Notes: generated by a model not told the origin, from the letters alone. A DNA stretch of 64,000 nt from Tersicoccus phoenicis (GCF_001968835.1 NZ_MRDE01000072.1:1-64000), one strand, 5' to 3'; positions 9,041 to 20,953 are shown, numbered from the stretch's first letter. A program made the numbers and translations.

Positions 9041-11604
9041 TGAAAGCAATCCGCCGGTTCACCGTCCGTACCGTGCTGCCCGAGGCCATCGCGCCCCTGA
9101 GCACGCTCGCCACCAATCTGCGCTGGTCCTGGCACGAGCCGACCCGGCGCCTGTTCGCCGACATCGCCCCGGAGATCTGGGCCCGCACGGCCGATCCGGT
9201 CCAACTGATCGCGACCCTCACCCGCGGGCAGCTGCAGGCCGTCGCCGACGACGCCGGGCTGGTCTCTCGGATCCAGGGCCTCGGCGCGGACCTGCAGAAG
9301 TACCTCATCCGACCGCGCTGGTACCAGTCCCTGGGTGCGGAGGCGCCGGCCTGCATCGCCTACTTCTCCCCCGAGTTCGGCATCGACGCGGTGCTGCCCC
9401 AGTACTCCGGCGGGCTGGGCATCCTCGCCGGTGACCACCTGAAGTCGGCCTCCGACCTCGGCGTACCGCTGATCGGCGTGGGCCTGCTCTACCAGGCCGG
9501 CTACTTCAAGCAGTCCCTCTCCCGCGACGCCTGGCAGGAGGAGACCTACCCGGTGATCGACCCGGACGGGCTGCCGCTGTCGCTGCTGCGGGAGACCGAC
9601 GGCACCCCGGTCGAGGTGCGGCTGCCGCTGCCCGCCGGCCGCCAGCTGCTGGCCTACGTGTGGAAGGCGGACGTCGGCCGGGTCCCGCTGCTGCTGCTGG
9701 ACTCGGACGTGCCGGGCAACGACGACGCGGCGCGGACCATCACCGACCGGCTCTACGGCGGCGGCGGCGATCACCGGCTGCAGCAGGAACTGCTGCTCGG
9801 GATGGGCGGGGTCAAGGCGCTGCGCGCGTACCAGCGGCTCACCGGCGGTGCCGCCCCGGAGGTCTTCCATACCAACGAGGGGCACGCCGGTTTCCTCGGC
9901 GTCGAGCGCATCCGCGAACTGATGGACGACGGTCTGAGCTGGGACGAGGCGCTGGTGGCCACCCGCGCGTCGACCGTCTTCACCACCCACACCCCGGTGC
10001 CGGCCGGCATCGACCGGTTCGAGATCGCCCAGATCCAGCACTTCTTCCAGGCCGGTCTGGCGCCGTCCGTGCCGGTGACGAACGTCCTCGCACTCGGCGC
10101 CGAGACGTATCAGGACGGCGATGCCTCCACCTTCAACATGGCGGTGATGGGGCTGCGCCTGGCGCAGCGGGCGAACGGCGTCGCCAAACTGCACGGAGTG
10201 GTGTCGCGGGAGATGTTCGCGGGCCTGTGGCCAGGTTTCGACCAGGAGGAGATCCCGATCACCTCGGTCACCAACGGCGTGCACGTGCCGACGTGGGTGG
10301 ACCCGAAGATCGTCGATCTGGCACGGACCCGGTTCGGTCCCGCCCCGGACTGGTCCGAGGTGTTCCAGGTCGACGACGCCGACGTGTGGGTCCTGCGACG
10401 CGAGTTGCGGTCCGCCCTGATCGCGGACGTGCGGCGGCGCCTGCGCGCCTCCTGGAAGAAGCGTGGGGCAGCAGACGCGGAACTGGCCTGGACGGACGAG
10501 GTCCTGGACCCGGACGTGCTGACCATCGGTTTCGCCCGCCGCGTGCCCACCTACAAGCGGTTGACGCTGATGCTGCGCGACCCGGTCCGGCTCAAGCGGC
10601 TGCTGCTCGACCCCGAGCGGCCCATCCAGCTCGTCGTCGCCGGCAAGTCCCACCCGGCCGACGAGCAGGGCAAACGAATGATCCAGGACCTGGTCCGGTT
10701 CACCGACGACCCCGAGGTGCGGCACCGGATCGTGTTCCTGCCCAACTACGACATCGCGATGGCCCGGACCCTGTTCCCCGGCTGCGACGTGTGGCTGAAC
10801 AACCCGCTGCGCCCGCTGGAGGCGTGCGGCACGTCCGGGATGAAGTCGGCCCTGAACGGTGGCCTCAACCTCTCCGTGCGCGACGGGTGGTGGGACGAGC
10901 TGTACGACGGGCGGAACGGCTGGGCCATCCCCACCGCCGACAACCGGGCCACCCCAGAGGAGCGGGACGACATCGAGGCGGCGGCCCTGTACGAGCTGAT
11001 CGAGAAGTCGGTCGCGCCGATGTTCTACGGTTCGGAGCGGGTCGCCGGCGACTCCGGGGACGCGGTCCCCCACCAGTGGGTGGCCGCGATCAAGCACACG
11101 CTGGCCACCCTGGGGCCGGCCGTCTCGGCCGAGCGGATGGTGATGGACTACGTCAACCGGCTCTACACCCCGGCCGCGGAGTCCGGCCGGCGGGCGTCCG
11201 CGGACGACTTCGCGGCCGCCCGGACCGCCGCCCGCTGGAACGAGCGGGTGCGGGATGCGTGGCCGTCGGTGCACGTCGAGCACGTCGACGCCGAGGGTGT
11301 CACCGACGCCCCGCAGATCGGCGACGTGCTGACCATCAACGCCTACGTCTCCCTCGGCGGGCTGAGCGCCGACGACGTCGACGTGGAGGTCGGATACGGC
11401 CGGGTGTCCGAGAGCGACCACATCCACGACCGGGCGTTCGCCGACCTGGCCCCGGCCGAGGACCTCGGGAACGGGCGCGCCCGGTTCTCCGGCACCCTGG
11501 TGGTGGACCGGTCGGGCCCCTTCGGGTACACGGTGCGGGCCCTGCCGTCGACCGCCCGGATGGCGAACAAGGCCGAACTCGGCTTGATCGCCACTCCCGC
11601 CTGA
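9040..11604 (+). CDS. glgP: alpha-glucan (glycogen/maltodextrin) phosphorylase
   Basis: This protein removes glucose-1-phosphate from alpha-1,4-glucan ends. The 854-residue frame begins VKAIRRFTVRTVLPE, a start typical of the actinobacterial GlgP group with an N-terminal DUF3417-like region. Other visible motifs are ACIAYFSPEFGID, FHTNEGHAGFLGVERI, VFTTHTPVPAGIDRF, and a PLP-site segment with GTSGMKSALNGGLNLSVRDGWW. The reading frame stays open upstream to 8860, but GTG 9040 fits the family and the -10 box. It is divergent from glgE, so degradation and synthesis of glucan are encoded back to back. Confidence 0.93.
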   Translation: MKAIRRFTVRTVLPEAIAPLSTLATNLRWSWHEPTRRLFADIAPEIWARTADPVQLIATLTRGQLQAVADDAGLVSRIQGLGADLQKYLIRPRWYQSLGAEAPACIAYFSPEFGIDAVLPQYSGGLGILAGDHLKSASDLGVPLIGVGLLYQAGYFKQSLSRDAWQEETYPVIDPDGLPLSLLRETDGTPVEVRLPLPAGRQLLAYVWKADVGRVPLLLLDSDVPGNDDAARTITDRLYGGGGDHRLQQELLLGMGGVKALRAYQRLTGGAAPEVFHTNEGHAGFLGVERIRELMDDGLSWDEALVATRASTVFTTHTPVPAGIDRFEIAQIQHFFQAGLAPSVPVTNVLALGAETYQDGDASTFNMAVMGLRLAQRANGVAKLHGVVSREMFAGLWPGFDQEEIPITSVTNGVHVPTWVDPKIVDLARTRFGPAPDWSEVFQVDDADVWVLRRELRSALIADVRRRLRASWKKRGAADAELAWTDEVLDPDVLTIGFARRVPTYKRLTLMLRDPVRLKRLLLDPERPIQLVVAGKSHPADEQGKRMIQDLVRFTDDPEVRHRIVFLPNYDIAMARTLFPGCDVWLNNPLRPLEACGTSGMKSALNGGLNLSVRDGWWDELYDGRNGWAIPTADNRATPEERDDIEAAALYELIEKSVAPMFYGSERVAGDSGDAVPHQWVAAIKHTLATLGPAVSAERMVMDYVNRLYTPAAESGRRASADDFAAARTAARWNERVRDAWPSVHVEHVDAEGVTDAPQIGDVLTINAYVSLGGLSADDVDVEVGYGRVSESDHIHDRAFADLAPAEDLGNGRARFSGTLVVDRSGPFGYTVRALPSTARMANKAELGLIATPA

Positions 11605-11614
11605 GCCGCCTCCA

Positions 11615-11632
11615 TCCCGGCCCGGGCCGGGA
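11615..11632. terminator. palindrome between glgP and glgX
   Basis: TCCCGGCCCGGGCCGGGA is a perfect 18-bp palindrome 11 nt after the glgP stop and 52 nt beyond the glgX stop on the other strand. It could terminate both convergent genes, but the stem is short once a loop is allowed. Confidence 0.4.
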
Positions 11633-11683
11633 CCATATCGCGAGCACCGGGGCCGAGCCGAACCGAGCCGGACCGGCGCCGTC

Positions 11684-13812
<2,129 letters not shown>

Positions 13813-13816
<4 letters not shown>

Positions 13817-14799
13817 GTCGTCGGGCGGCTGCGCGCGACCTCGTAGAGGCAGATGCCCACCGCCATCGAGGCGTTCAGCGACTCGGTGGCCGCGTCGATC
13901 GGGATGGAGACGATCGCGTCGCAGGTCTGCCGGGTGAGCCGGGAGAGGCCCTTGCCCTCGGAGCCCACGACCACGCACAGGGGTTCCTCGCCGGCGTCCA
14001 GGGACGGCAGGGAGATATCCCCGTTCCCGTCGAGACCGATCACGCGGATGCCGAGCTTGCGGTACCCGTCGAGGGTGCGGTTCAGGTTCGCGGCCCGGTG
14101 CACCGGCACCCGGACGGCCGCCCCGGCGCTGGTCTTCCAGACGGTGGCGGTCATGGTGGCGGTGCGGCGTTCGGGGATCACGACGCCGTGGCCGCCGAAC
14201 GCGGCGACGCTGCGGATGATCGCCCCCAGGTTCCGCGGGTCGGTGACCCCGTCCAGGGCGACGATCAGGGGCGCGGCGCGCAGGTAGCCCTTCTCCCACT
14301 GATCGGTCAGCTGCCGGCCGAGATCGACGGCGTCGCCGTACTGGTAGGGCGGGATCTGCAGTGCGACGCCCTGGTGGACGGCGTCCAGGGTGAGCCGGTC
14401 CAGTTCGGTCCGGTGCACCTGCAGCACCGGGAGGGACTGCTCGGCGGCGAGCTTGAGGATGTCCCGGACCCGGTCGTCGCTCTCGATCCGCACGGCGACG
14501 TAGAGCGTGCGCGCGGGCACCGCAGCCTGCAAGGCCTCGAGCACCGCATTGCGCCCGGTGACCATCTCCTCGGCCTTGTCCCGGCGCGAGCGGGTGTGCG
14601 GGGAGGCGCCGCTCCCGGTGTCGCGGCCGCTCCGGCGCTGGTCGGCCTGCTTGGCCTTGAACGCCTTGTGGTACGGCCGGTCCTCGGCCTTCGGGGTGGG
14701 GCCCCGGCCCTCGAGAGCCTTGCGGCCGAGCCCCCCGGTGCCGGACGAGGGTCCCTTCTTGTGTTTGCGGATGGCTCCGGCGCGCGGCTTGTTCGGCAT
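13813..14799 (-). CDS. rlmB: 23S rRNA (guanosine-2'-O-)-methyltransferase, SpoU family
   Basis: RlmB-type SPOUT methyltransferases 2'-O-methylate a G in 23S rRNA. The 328-residue protein has a basic, Gly-rich N-terminal tail (~80 residues), an RNA-binding SpoU N domain (TGRNAVLEAL) and a SPOUT C domain with ALDGVTDPRNLGAIIRS, VVVGSEGKGLS and IPIDAATESLNASMAVGICL (the knot cofactor site). Its stop overlaps the glgX start. Exact target specificity (RlmB against TrmH) is by family resemblance. Confidence 0.9.
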
Positions 14800-14951
14800 G
14801 GGACCTTCCGTCGCTCATCGAGTGCTCGTCACGGCGGCCGGCGGTGGTCCGGGCGCGGGAGCCCAGTCTACCGGCCGAGGTCACGGGGATCTGCGAGGCC
14901 CCGTCGATGCCCGTCAGGCCTGGGCTGTCAGGCACCGTCAGGGCGAAGCAG

Positions 14952-16511
14952 TCAGGCCAGCGACCAGCGGGAGCCGTCCTTGCCGTCCTCGATGACGATG
15001 CCGGCGGTGGCCAGTCCGTCCCGGATGGCGTCCGCCGCGGCGAAGTCCCGGGCGCTCCGGGCCTCGGCGCGGGCGGCCAGCCGCCCGGCGATCAGGGCAT
15101 CCAGCGCCTCGTCGGCCGCCGACCGGCCTCCCCCCGCGTGCCAGGCGGGATCGAGCGGATCCAGCCCCAGCACCCCGGTCATCGCCCGCACGTCCGCCAG
15201 GGCCGCGGCGGCCGCGTCCCGGTCGCCCTCGGCGAGCGCGGAGTTGCCGCGGCGTACCGTCTCGTGCACGACGCCGAGGGCCGCGGGGACGTTCAGATCG
15301 TCGTTCATGGCGGCGGTGAACGCGGCGGGCAGCGTCTGCGCGACCGGGGTTTCCGGGTCGGCGTGGGCGACCACGTGCTCCGTCACCCCACCGGTCGGTG
15401 TTCCGGAGGCACCGGTTTCCCCGGCGCCGGTTGCCACCGCGCCGGTTCCCAGAGCGCGAGCGGCGTTACGCACGAACGTGCGGATCCGGCCGTAGGCGGC
15501 CGCGGCCTCCGCGAGGGAACCGCCGTCGTCGTCGGTGGCTGGGCGGAAGTCCAGGACCGAGCGGTAGTGAGTGGCAGCCATGAAGTACCGCACGACGACG
15601 GGGTCCGCACCGGCGAGGACGTCGGCCGCGGTGACGAAGTGGAACGCCGACTTGCTCATCTTCTCGCCGTCGAGCGTGACCAGGCCGTTGTGCATCCAGA
15701 CGTGAGCGAACGGGTGGCCGGCCGCGGTGGACTGGGCCAGCTCGTTCTCGTGGTGCGGGAATCGCAGGTCCAGGCCGCCGCCGTGGATGTCGAACTCGGT
15801 ACCGAGGTACTTGCCCGCCATCGCCGAGCACTCCAGGTGCCAGCCGGGCCGGCCGCGCAGGTCGGGCCGGCCGAGCGGGTCCGGCCAGGACGCCGTCGTC
15901 GGCTCCCCGTCCTTGTGACCCTTCCACAGCGCGAAATCGCGGGGGTCGCGCTTGCCGCGGGGATCGGCGTCGGCGGCGTCCTGCATGTCGTCGACGGACT
16001 GCCGGGTCAACGACCCGTACTCGGGCCACGACCTGACGTCGAAGTAGACGTCCCCGGAACCGTCCTCGGCCGGGTAGGCGTGACCGCGCTCGACCAGATC
16101 GCGGATCAGGGCGTGCATCTCGGTGATGTGGCCGGTCGCGCGGGGTTCGTAGGTCGGCCGCCGGACCCCGATCGCGGCGTACGCGGCCTCGAACTGCTGC
16201 TCGACGCGGTAGGCCAGCCCCCACCACGGTTCCCGCGGATGCGGCCCGGCGAAGTCCTCGGCGAAGCTGGCGGCGGAGTTGGCCAGGATCTTGTCGTCGA
16301 TGTCGGTGACGTTGCGGATCACCGTGACGGCCAGGCCCGTGGCCTCCAACCAGCGGGTGAGCAGGTCGAAGCTCAGCGCGGAGCGCAGGTGCCCCAGGTG
16401 CGGCTCGCTCTGGACGGTGGCCCCGCAGTAGTAGACGCTGGCCCGCCCCGGAATCACGGGAGCGAAGGGGACGACGGAGGCGGACTTCGAGTCGTGGAGG
16501 CGCAGCGTCAC
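14952..16511 (-). CDS. cysS: cysteinyl-tRNA synthetase
   Basis: This class I synthetase charges tRNA-Cys. The 519-residue protein starts at GTG 16511 ([10 protein letters not shown]), as in CysS homologues; the frame is open further upstream but without support. Visible are a Zn ligand Cys in YYCGATVQ, the HIGH-like [16 protein letters not shown] and [11 protein letters not shown] (remaining Zn ligands) and KMSKS in [12 protein letters not shown] Gly/Thr/Pro-rich insert lies near residue 390, so it is ~50 residues longer than usual. Confidence 0.95.
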   Translation of the reverse strand: MTLRLHDSKSASVVPFAPVIPGRASVYYCGATVQSEPHLGHLRSALSFDLLTRWLEATGLAVTVIRNVTDIDDKILANSAASFAEDFAGPHPREPWWGLAYRVEQQFEAAYAAIGVRRPTYEPRATGHITEMHALIRDLVERGHAYPAEDGSGDVYFDVRSWPEYGSLTRQSVDDMQDAADADPRGKRDPRDFALWKGHKDGEPTTASWPDPLGRPDLRGRPGWHLECSAMAGKYLGTEFDIHGGGLDLRFPHHENELAQSTAAGHPFAHVWMHNGLVTLDGEKMSKSAFHFVTAADVLAGADPVVVRYFMAATHYRSVLDFRPATDDDGGSLAEAAAAYGRIRTFVRNAARALGTGAVATGAGETGASGTPTGGVTEHVVAHADPETPVAQTLPAAFTAAMNDDLNVPAALGVVHETVRRGNSALAEGDRDAAAAALADVRAMTGVLGLDPLDPAWHAGGGRSAADEALDALIAGRLAARAEARSARDFAAADAIRDGLATAGIVIEDGKDGSRWSLA

Positions 16512-16523
16512 CGTGTCAGTGTA
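16512..16523 (-). promoter_or_regulatory. cysS promoter, probably leaderless
   Basis: Minus strand TACACT (16523-16518) is followed by six bases and then the GTG start at 16511, so the mRNA would start at or beside the codon. No Shine-Dalgarno is present. Confidence 0.5.
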
Positions 16524-16608
16524 GCCAGCGGGGTCACGTATCTCCGGGGCGTCGGGCGGTCGGTGACGCGCTGGGACGCACGCGCCGCGCGTCATCGAAC
16601 GCCAGCCG

Positions 16609-17115
16609 TCAGGGAGTACCGACGGGGGTCCGGACCACGAGTGCGGTGGCGATCGCCGCCAGCCCCTCTCCCCGGCCGGTCAGCCCGAGGCCGTCACTCG
16701 TCGTCGCGCTGATGTTGACGGGGGCGCCGGCGGCCGCGGCGAGCACCGACGCCGACTCCGCCCGGCGGCCGGCGAAGCGCGGACGGTTGCCGATCACCTG
16801 GACGGCGACGTTTCCGATCTCGAAGCCGGCCGCCCGGACGATGCGGGCCGCGTCGGCGAGCAGCACCACGCCGGCCGCTCCCCGATACTCGGGCCGGTCG
16901 GTGCCGAAGTGGGTGCCCAGATCGCCGAGTCCGGCGGCGGAAAACAGCGCGTCGCAGCAGGCGTGCGCGGCGACATCGCCGTCGGAGTGGCCCGCCAGGC
17001 CGGTCTCCCCCGCCCAGAGCAGGCCGCCGAGCCACAGCGGGGTGCCGGGCTCACCCCACGCGTGCACGTCGACACCGATGCCGGTGCGGGGAAGAGCGGT
17101 TGCGGACGGGCTCAT
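16609..17115 (-). CDS. ispF: 2-C-methyl-D-erythritol 2,4-cyclodiphosphate synthase
   Basis: IspF forms the cyclodiphosphate in the MEP isoprenoid pathway. The protein is 168 residues, close to the usual ~160. It shows [11 protein letters not shown] (metal ligands Asp and His), [16 protein letters not shown] (third ligand His), LGDLGTHF and [16 protein letters not shown] at the C-terminal CDP site. It lies upstream of cysS with a 97-nt gap and is divergent from ispD, the enzyme two steps earlier. Confidence 0.96.
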   Translation of the reverse strand: MSPSATALPRTGIGVDVHAWGEPGTPLWLGGLLWAGETGLAGHSDGDVAAHACCDALFSAAGLGDLGTHFGTDRPEYRGAAGVVLLADAARIVRAAGFEIGNVAVQVIGNRPRFAGRRAESASVLAAAAGAPVNISATTSDGLGLTGRGEGLAAIATALVVRTPVGTP

Positions 17116-17175
17116 GCTCGCCAGTCTCTCAGGCGGCGCGGCCGATTGCCGGGGTTACGGAGCAACGGCTCCACC

Positions 17176-17238
17176 GAGTGTGACCAGAGTGACCGCTGGG
17201 GAATCGTTCGGATCACAGGCGTCACAGCGGTCACACTC
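17176..17238. promoter_or_regulatory. operator-like nested inverted repeat, ispF/ispD
   Basis: In the 211-bp divergent gap, GAGTGTGAC (17176-17184) pairs with GTCACACTC (17230-17238), and GTGACCGCTG (17189-17198) with CAGCGGTCAC (17225-17234). Each arm is also a 9-nt tandem: GTGACCAGA-GTGACCGCT on the left and GTCACAGCG-GTCACACTC on the right. This looks like a site for a dimeric or cooperative regulator; I do not recognise which. Confidence 0.45.
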
Positions 17239-17326
17239 ACTGTCGTGGTTGCGCCGCCGGGGAGCGAAAGCGGTCGGGCGATGGTTCGATGGTCTACGTC
17301 CGTTCCCGATCCACCGGAGGTCAACC

Positions 17327-18760
17327 GTGTCCTCGACCCTCGCCCTCGTCCTGCCTGGGCTCGGCCCGTTCGAGCCGCGGCCGGGCACGGACGACATGGC
17401 GCCCCCGGGCGCCGCGGACCTGATCGCTGTCGCCGTCACGGCGTTGCGGGACGCCGGGGTCGACGAGGTCCGTGTCCTGGTCTCGGGTGGGGGGGATGAC
17501 TTCCCACTGCCGGCGGGGGCGGACGAGCTGGGTGCGGGAAGCACCGTGGCCGAGGTACTGGCGGCGGCCGCGGCGGCCGAACGCGGCGGGCACGACCGGA
17601 TCCTTCTGCACCGGTTGGACCATGCCCGCACCCCGCCGACGCAGATCGCCCGGGTGCTGACCGCCCTGGCCGACGGCGCGCCCGTGGCCGTGCCGGCGCT
17701 CCCGGTCACCGACACGGTCACCGCGGTGGCCGACGGCGTGCTCGGCCGGACGATCGACCGCACGACCGTGCGGGCGGTGTGCTCGCCCTGGGGGTTCACG
17801 GCGGACGCGCTGCGGGCCGGGCTCACGACGGTGCGCTCCCTCTCCGCGTCGCGAGAAGGGTTCGGCTCGATGGACGAATCGCTCTCGCCGGACGAACTGT
17901 TCCGTCGGGCCGCGATCGCGGGCGCCGGCCGCGGCGTCGTGGCCGTGGTCGCCGGCGAACCCGCGGGTGCCGGCCTCGGCGACATGGCTCCGGCGGCTGT
18001 GAACGCGCACGCGGCCGATCCGGGACCGGGCCGTCCTCCGGCCGGGCGGGCGGCCGCCGTCGTGCTCGCCGCCGGATCGGGCACCCGGTTCGGGGCGCCG
18101 GTCAACAAGGCGTACCTGCCGCTGGCGGGGACGACGGTGCTCGCCCACTCCCTGCGCCGGTTCGCCGCGCTGCCGGAGGTGGGACCGGTGGTTCTTGTGA
18201 TCCGGGAGCAGGACGACGCGGTGGCGCGGGAGGTGATCGCGCAGGTTGGGGCGCCCGTGGAGATCGTGATCGGAGATGCCACCCGGCAGGGCTCCGAACT
18301 GGCCGCGCTGCGCCACCTGGGCCGGCGGATCAACGACGGCAGTGTGGATCTGGTCGCGATCCACGACTCGGCCCGGCCTCTGGCCGACTCCGGGCTCTGC
18401 CGCGCGGTGCTGAGCGCCGCCCGTCGCCACGGTGGCGCGGTTCCCGGGGTGCTCCGCCCGGAGCTGGCCGTCGTCACCGGTGACGGCACCGGGCTGTTGC
18501 CGGACGTGACCGGCCCCCTGGTCGCCGTCCAGACGCCGCAAGCGTTTACCGCTCGTCTGCTGCGGGAGGCCTATGAAAAGGCGCGCGCCGAGGGCTTCGA
18601 GGGCACCGACACGGCGAGCGTCGTCGCCGCCCACGGCGGCCTGCGCGCGCACTGGGTGCCGGCCCCGGCGACCAACCTGAAGATCACCTTCGCCGAGGAC
18701 CTCTCCCTGGCGGAGCACCTGCTCCGGCGGGGGGTGGGGGGACTGATCGGGAGGGACTGA
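17327..18760 (+). CDS. ispD: IspD with an extra degenerate IspD-like N-terminal half
   Basis: The C-terminal half (residues ~242-477) is a full 2-C-methyl-D-erythritol 4-phosphate cytidylyltransferase: VVLAAGSGTRFGAPVNKAYLPL (CTP loop), VAIHDSARPL, VAVQTPQAF, FEGTDTASVV and NLKITFAEDL. It makes CDP-methylerythritol in the MEP pathway. Residues 1-170 repeat the fold's pattern in degenerate form: RILLHRLDHARTPP in place of HDAARP, VPALPVTDTV, and VCSPWGFTADALRAGL in place of the TPQAF segment, with no GxGxR loop. The 477-residue length is about twice normal. GTG 17327 follows GGAGG at six bases; an internal GTG at 17999 could make the C half alone. Whether the N half stabilises, regulates or is inert is unknown. 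Confidence 0.88.
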   Translation: MSSTLALVLPGLGPFEPRPGTDDMAPPGAADLIAVAVTALRDAGVDEVRVLVSGGGDDFPLPAGADELGAGSTVAEVLAAAAAAERGGHDRILLHRLDHARTPPTQIARVLTALADGAPVAVPALPVTDTVTAVADGVLGRTIDRTTVRAVCSPWGFTADALRAGLTTVRSLSASREGFGSMDESLSPDELFRRAAIAGAGRGVVAVVAGEPAGAGLGDMAPAAVNAHAADPGPGRPPAGRAAAVVLAAGSGTRFGAPVNKAYLPLAGTTVLAHSLRRFAALPEVGPVVLVIREQDDAVAREVIAQVGAPVEIVIGDATRQGSELAALRHLGRRINDGSVDLVAIHDSARPLADSGLCRAVLSAARRHGGAVPGVLRPELAVVTGDGTGLLPDVTGPLVAVQTPQAFTARLLREAYEKARAEGFEGTDTASVVAAHGGLRAHWVPAPATNLKITFAEDLSLAEHLLRRGVGGLIGRD

Positions 18761-18826
18761 CCGGGAAGGACACGGAGGGCTTCACGCGGACCGGGTCCCG
18801 GCTGCTGCGCACGTCCCTGGAGACGA

Positions 18827-18863
18827 CGACGGGGCCCTCCGATCACCTCGGAGGGCCCCGTCG
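18827..18863. terminator. bidirectional terminator between ispD and carD
   Basis: A perfect 16-bp stem (18827-18842 with 18848-18863) closes a TCACC loop. It lies between the convergent ispD and carD stops and has no T-tract, as is common for high-GC terminators. Confidence 0.8.
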
Positions 18864-18884
18864 GGCATTGTCTGTTCTCGAACG

Positions 18885-19370
18885 TCAGGCGGAGGCCAGA
18901 ACCTCGTCCAGGACGCCGGCGGCCTTCTCCTCGTCCGTCTTCTCCGCCAGGGCCAACTCGGAGATCAGGATCTGCCGTGCCTTGGCGAGCATCCGCTTCT
19001 CGCCCGCGGACAGGCCACGGTCGTTGTCACGCCGCCACAGGTCGCGAACCACTTCGGCCACCTTGACGACGTCACCCGAGGCGAGCTTCTCCAGATTGGC
19101 CTTGTAACGGCGGGACCAATTGGTCGGCTCCTCCGTGAACTCGGCCCGCAACACGTCGAACACGTGCTCCAGGCCTTCCTTGCCGACCACGTCGCGGACG
19201 CCGACCAGGTCCACGTTCTCGGCCGGAACCTCGATCGTCAGATCACCCTGGGCGACCTTCAACTTGAGGTACATCTTCTCTTCGCCGCGTACGGTGCGTA
19301 GCTTGATCTCCTCGATCTTCGCTGCCCCGTGGTGGGGATAGACAACCGTCTCGCCGACCTCGAACACCAT
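18885..19370 (-). CDS. carD: CarD/CdnL RNA polymerase-binding transcription factor
   Basis: CarD binds the RNA polymerase beta subunit and stabilises open complexes, mainly at rRNA and housekeeping promoters. The 161-residue protein has the N-terminal RNAP-interaction domain ([18 protein letters not shown], then [16 protein letters not shown]) and a helical C domain with the conserved Trp of [13 protein letters not shown]. The ATG at 19370 is preceded by AAAGGGGAA; the frame is open upstream to 19568 but has no support. Confidence 0.95.
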   Translation of the reverse strand: MVFEVGETVVYPHHGAAKIEEIKLRTVRGEEKMYLKLKVAQGDLTIEVPAENVDLVGVRDVVGKEGLEHVFDVLRAEFTEEPTNWSRRYKANLEKLASGDVVKVAEVVRDLWRRDNDRGLSAGEKRMLAKARQILISELALAEKTDEEKAAGVLDEVLASA

Positions 19371-19396
19371 AGGTATATTCCCCTTTCCCGGAGACG

Positions 19397-19402
19397 AGTT
19401 TA
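19397..19402 (-). promoter_or_regulatory. carD -10 box
   Basis: Minus strand TAAACT sits 27 nt upstream of the carD ATG, with the GGGGAA ribosome site between. No good -35 is seen. Confidence 0.4.
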
Positions 19403-19581
19403 TCACGTGCCGTCCCGCCGACTTCGGCGTCATCCCGGGGCTGGCGCCGTCTCCGCCGGCGACGTGGGGGCGGAGCGTCGGGACGGAGCGCGCGGGTCGC
19501 GGGTTCGTCGTCGGCTCCGGGCCGGCCGCACACCGGGGACGGTGCTCGGCCGGTGCGGGACCGATCACGCCGGAGAACGGC

Positions 19582-19587
19582 TAGTCT
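19582..19587 (+). promoter_or_regulatory. -10 box for the lipoprotein gene
   Basis: TAGTCT lies 53 nt upstream of the GTG at 19641 in the divergent gap with carD. A GAC-containing hexamer 17 nt upstream is a weak -35. Confidence 0.4.
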
Positions 19588-19640
19588 GGAGGCTGTTTCC
19601 ACCCATTTCCGCGAGCACCGTCGACGAGGAGCGCCTGACC

Positions 19641-20189
19641 GTGAGAACCGCTGCGAGCACCCGCCTCCGCCAGGTCGGCATCGTCCTGGTCGCCTCCCTG
19701 TCCGTGCTGGGAACCACCGGCTGCCAGGTGGTCAATCCGCAGGCAACCACGACGATGTACCCCCCGTCCGACGGCGTCTCCGGCTCGGTGGGCGACGTCC
19801 AGCTGCGCAACATCTTCGTGGCGGCCGCCGCGAAGGGCGACCCCGGCCGGCTCGGCGGTGCGCTGTTCAACGGAGCGGATCGGCAGATCGCGGTGACCCT
19901 GCGCGGCGCGTCCGGCGCCGAGACCCGGGTGGACCTGCCCGCGAACGCCGACTACTACCTGGCGCAGGAACCGAAGGTGACCTTCGATGCGGTGGGTCAG
20001 CGCCCGGGTGCGCTGATCGAGATGACCGTCACCGTGGCCGGGTCCGGTGCCTCGACCAAACTGCAGGTCCCGGTTGTGGACGGCACGCTCGAGGAGTACC
20101 GCACGCTCGTGCCGGGCACCCCGACGCCGACCGGCACGCCCACCAGCACACCGACGGCCACCACCTCGCCGAGCCCCGGCCAGGGCTGA
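19641..20189 (+). CDS. secreted lipoprotein of unknown function
   Basis: The 182-residue protein begins with a basic segment and a hydrophobic stretch ending in the lipobox LGTTGC (Cys near 31), so it should be lipid-anchored outside the membrane. The middle resembles a beta-rich domain: DVQLRNIFVAAAAKGDPGRL, then VTLRGASGAETRVDLPA. The tail is a Pro/Thr/Ser stretch. Similar small lipoproteins occur next to carD or phosphate-response genes in actinomycetes. GTG 19641 is chosen because it gives a proper signal peptide and has GAGGAG upstream. Confidence 0.8.
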   Translation: MRTAASTRLRQVGIVLVASLSVLGTTGCQVVNPQATTTMYPPSDGVSGSVGDVQLRNIFVAAAAKGDPGRLGGALFNGADRQIAVTLRGASGAETRVDLPANADYYLAQEPKVTFDAVGQRPGALIEMTVTVAGSGASTKLQVPVVDGTLEEYRTLVPGTPTPTGTPTSTPTATTSPSPGQG

Positions 20190-20218
20190 GCCCCCCGGCT
20201 GACCCCCCGTTCTTGACG

Positions 20219-20254
20219 ACGCCGCCCCGCCCGGATCACCGGGCGGGGCGGCGT
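20219..20254. terminator. bidirectional terminator, lipoprotein/regX3
   Basis: A 16-bp GC-rich stem (20219-20234 with 20239-20254) with an ATCA loop stands between the convergent lipoprotein and regX3 stops, followed by TCGTTCGT. Confidence 0.8.
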
Positions 20255-20272
20255 TCGTTCGTGCCGGTTCGG

Positions 20273-20953
20273 TCAGACGTCGAACTTGTACCCCAGGCCC
20301 CGCACCGTCACCAGGTGCCGCGGTGCGGGCGGGTCGGGTTCGATCTTCGACCGGAGTCGCTTGACGTGCACGTCGAGAGTCTTGGTGTCGCCGACGTAGT
20401 CGGATCCCCAGACCCGGTCGATCAGCTGCCCGCGGGTGAGTACCCGGCCGGCGTTGCGCAGCAGCATCTCGAGCAGCTCGAACTCCTTCAGGGGCAGGGT
20501 CACCTGCTCGCCGTTGACGGTGACGACGTGCCGGTCGATGTCCATCCGCACGGGACCGGCCTCCACCGTGGCGCTGATCAGCTCGTCCGGCTCGCCCTGC
20601 CGGCGCAGCACCGCCCGCACCCGGGCCACCAGTTCCCGGGACGAGTACGGCTTGGTGACGTAGTCGTCGGCCCCGAGTTCCAGGCCGACGACCTTGTCGA
20701 TCTCCGCGTCCTTGGCGGTGAGCATGATCACCGGGACGTTGGAGCGCTGCCGGAGCTGCCGGCAGACCTCGGTGCCGGGCAGGCCGGGCAGCATCAGGTC
20801 GAGCAGGACCAGGTCCGCGCCGTCCCGGTCGAACTCGCTGATCGCGTCGGTGCCGTTGTCGACGACGGCGACCTCGTAGCCCTCCTTGCCCAGCAGGTAG
20901 GACAACGGGTCGCTGAAGGACTCCTCGTCCTCCACGATCAAGATCTTGCTCAC
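20273..20953 (-). CDS. regX3: OmpR-family response regulator RegX3
   Basis: RegX3 is the DNA-binding partner of SenX3 in phosphate limitation. The 226-residue protein has a receiver domain with the acidic pair in VEDEE, phospho-acceptor Asp52 in LVLLDLMLPG and Lys in YVTKPYSSREL, followed by a winged-helix domain (LTRGQLIDRVWG, then VHVKRLRSKIEPDP and VRGLGYKFDV). Its ATG overlaps the senX3 stop (ATGA). Assignment rests on the senX3-regX3/phoU context as well as sequence. Confidence 0.93.
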   Translation of the reverse strand: MSKILIVEDEESFSDPLSYLLGKEGYEVAVVDNGTDAISEFDRDGADLVLLDLMLPGLPGTEVCRQLRQRSNVPVIMLTAKDAEIDKVVGLELGADDYVTKPYSSRELVARVRAVLRRQGEPDELISATVEAGPVRMDIDRHVVTVNGEQVTLPLKEFELLEMLLRNAGRVLTRGQLIDRVWGSDYVGDTKTLDVHVKRLRSKIEPDPPAPRHLVTVRGLGYKFDV

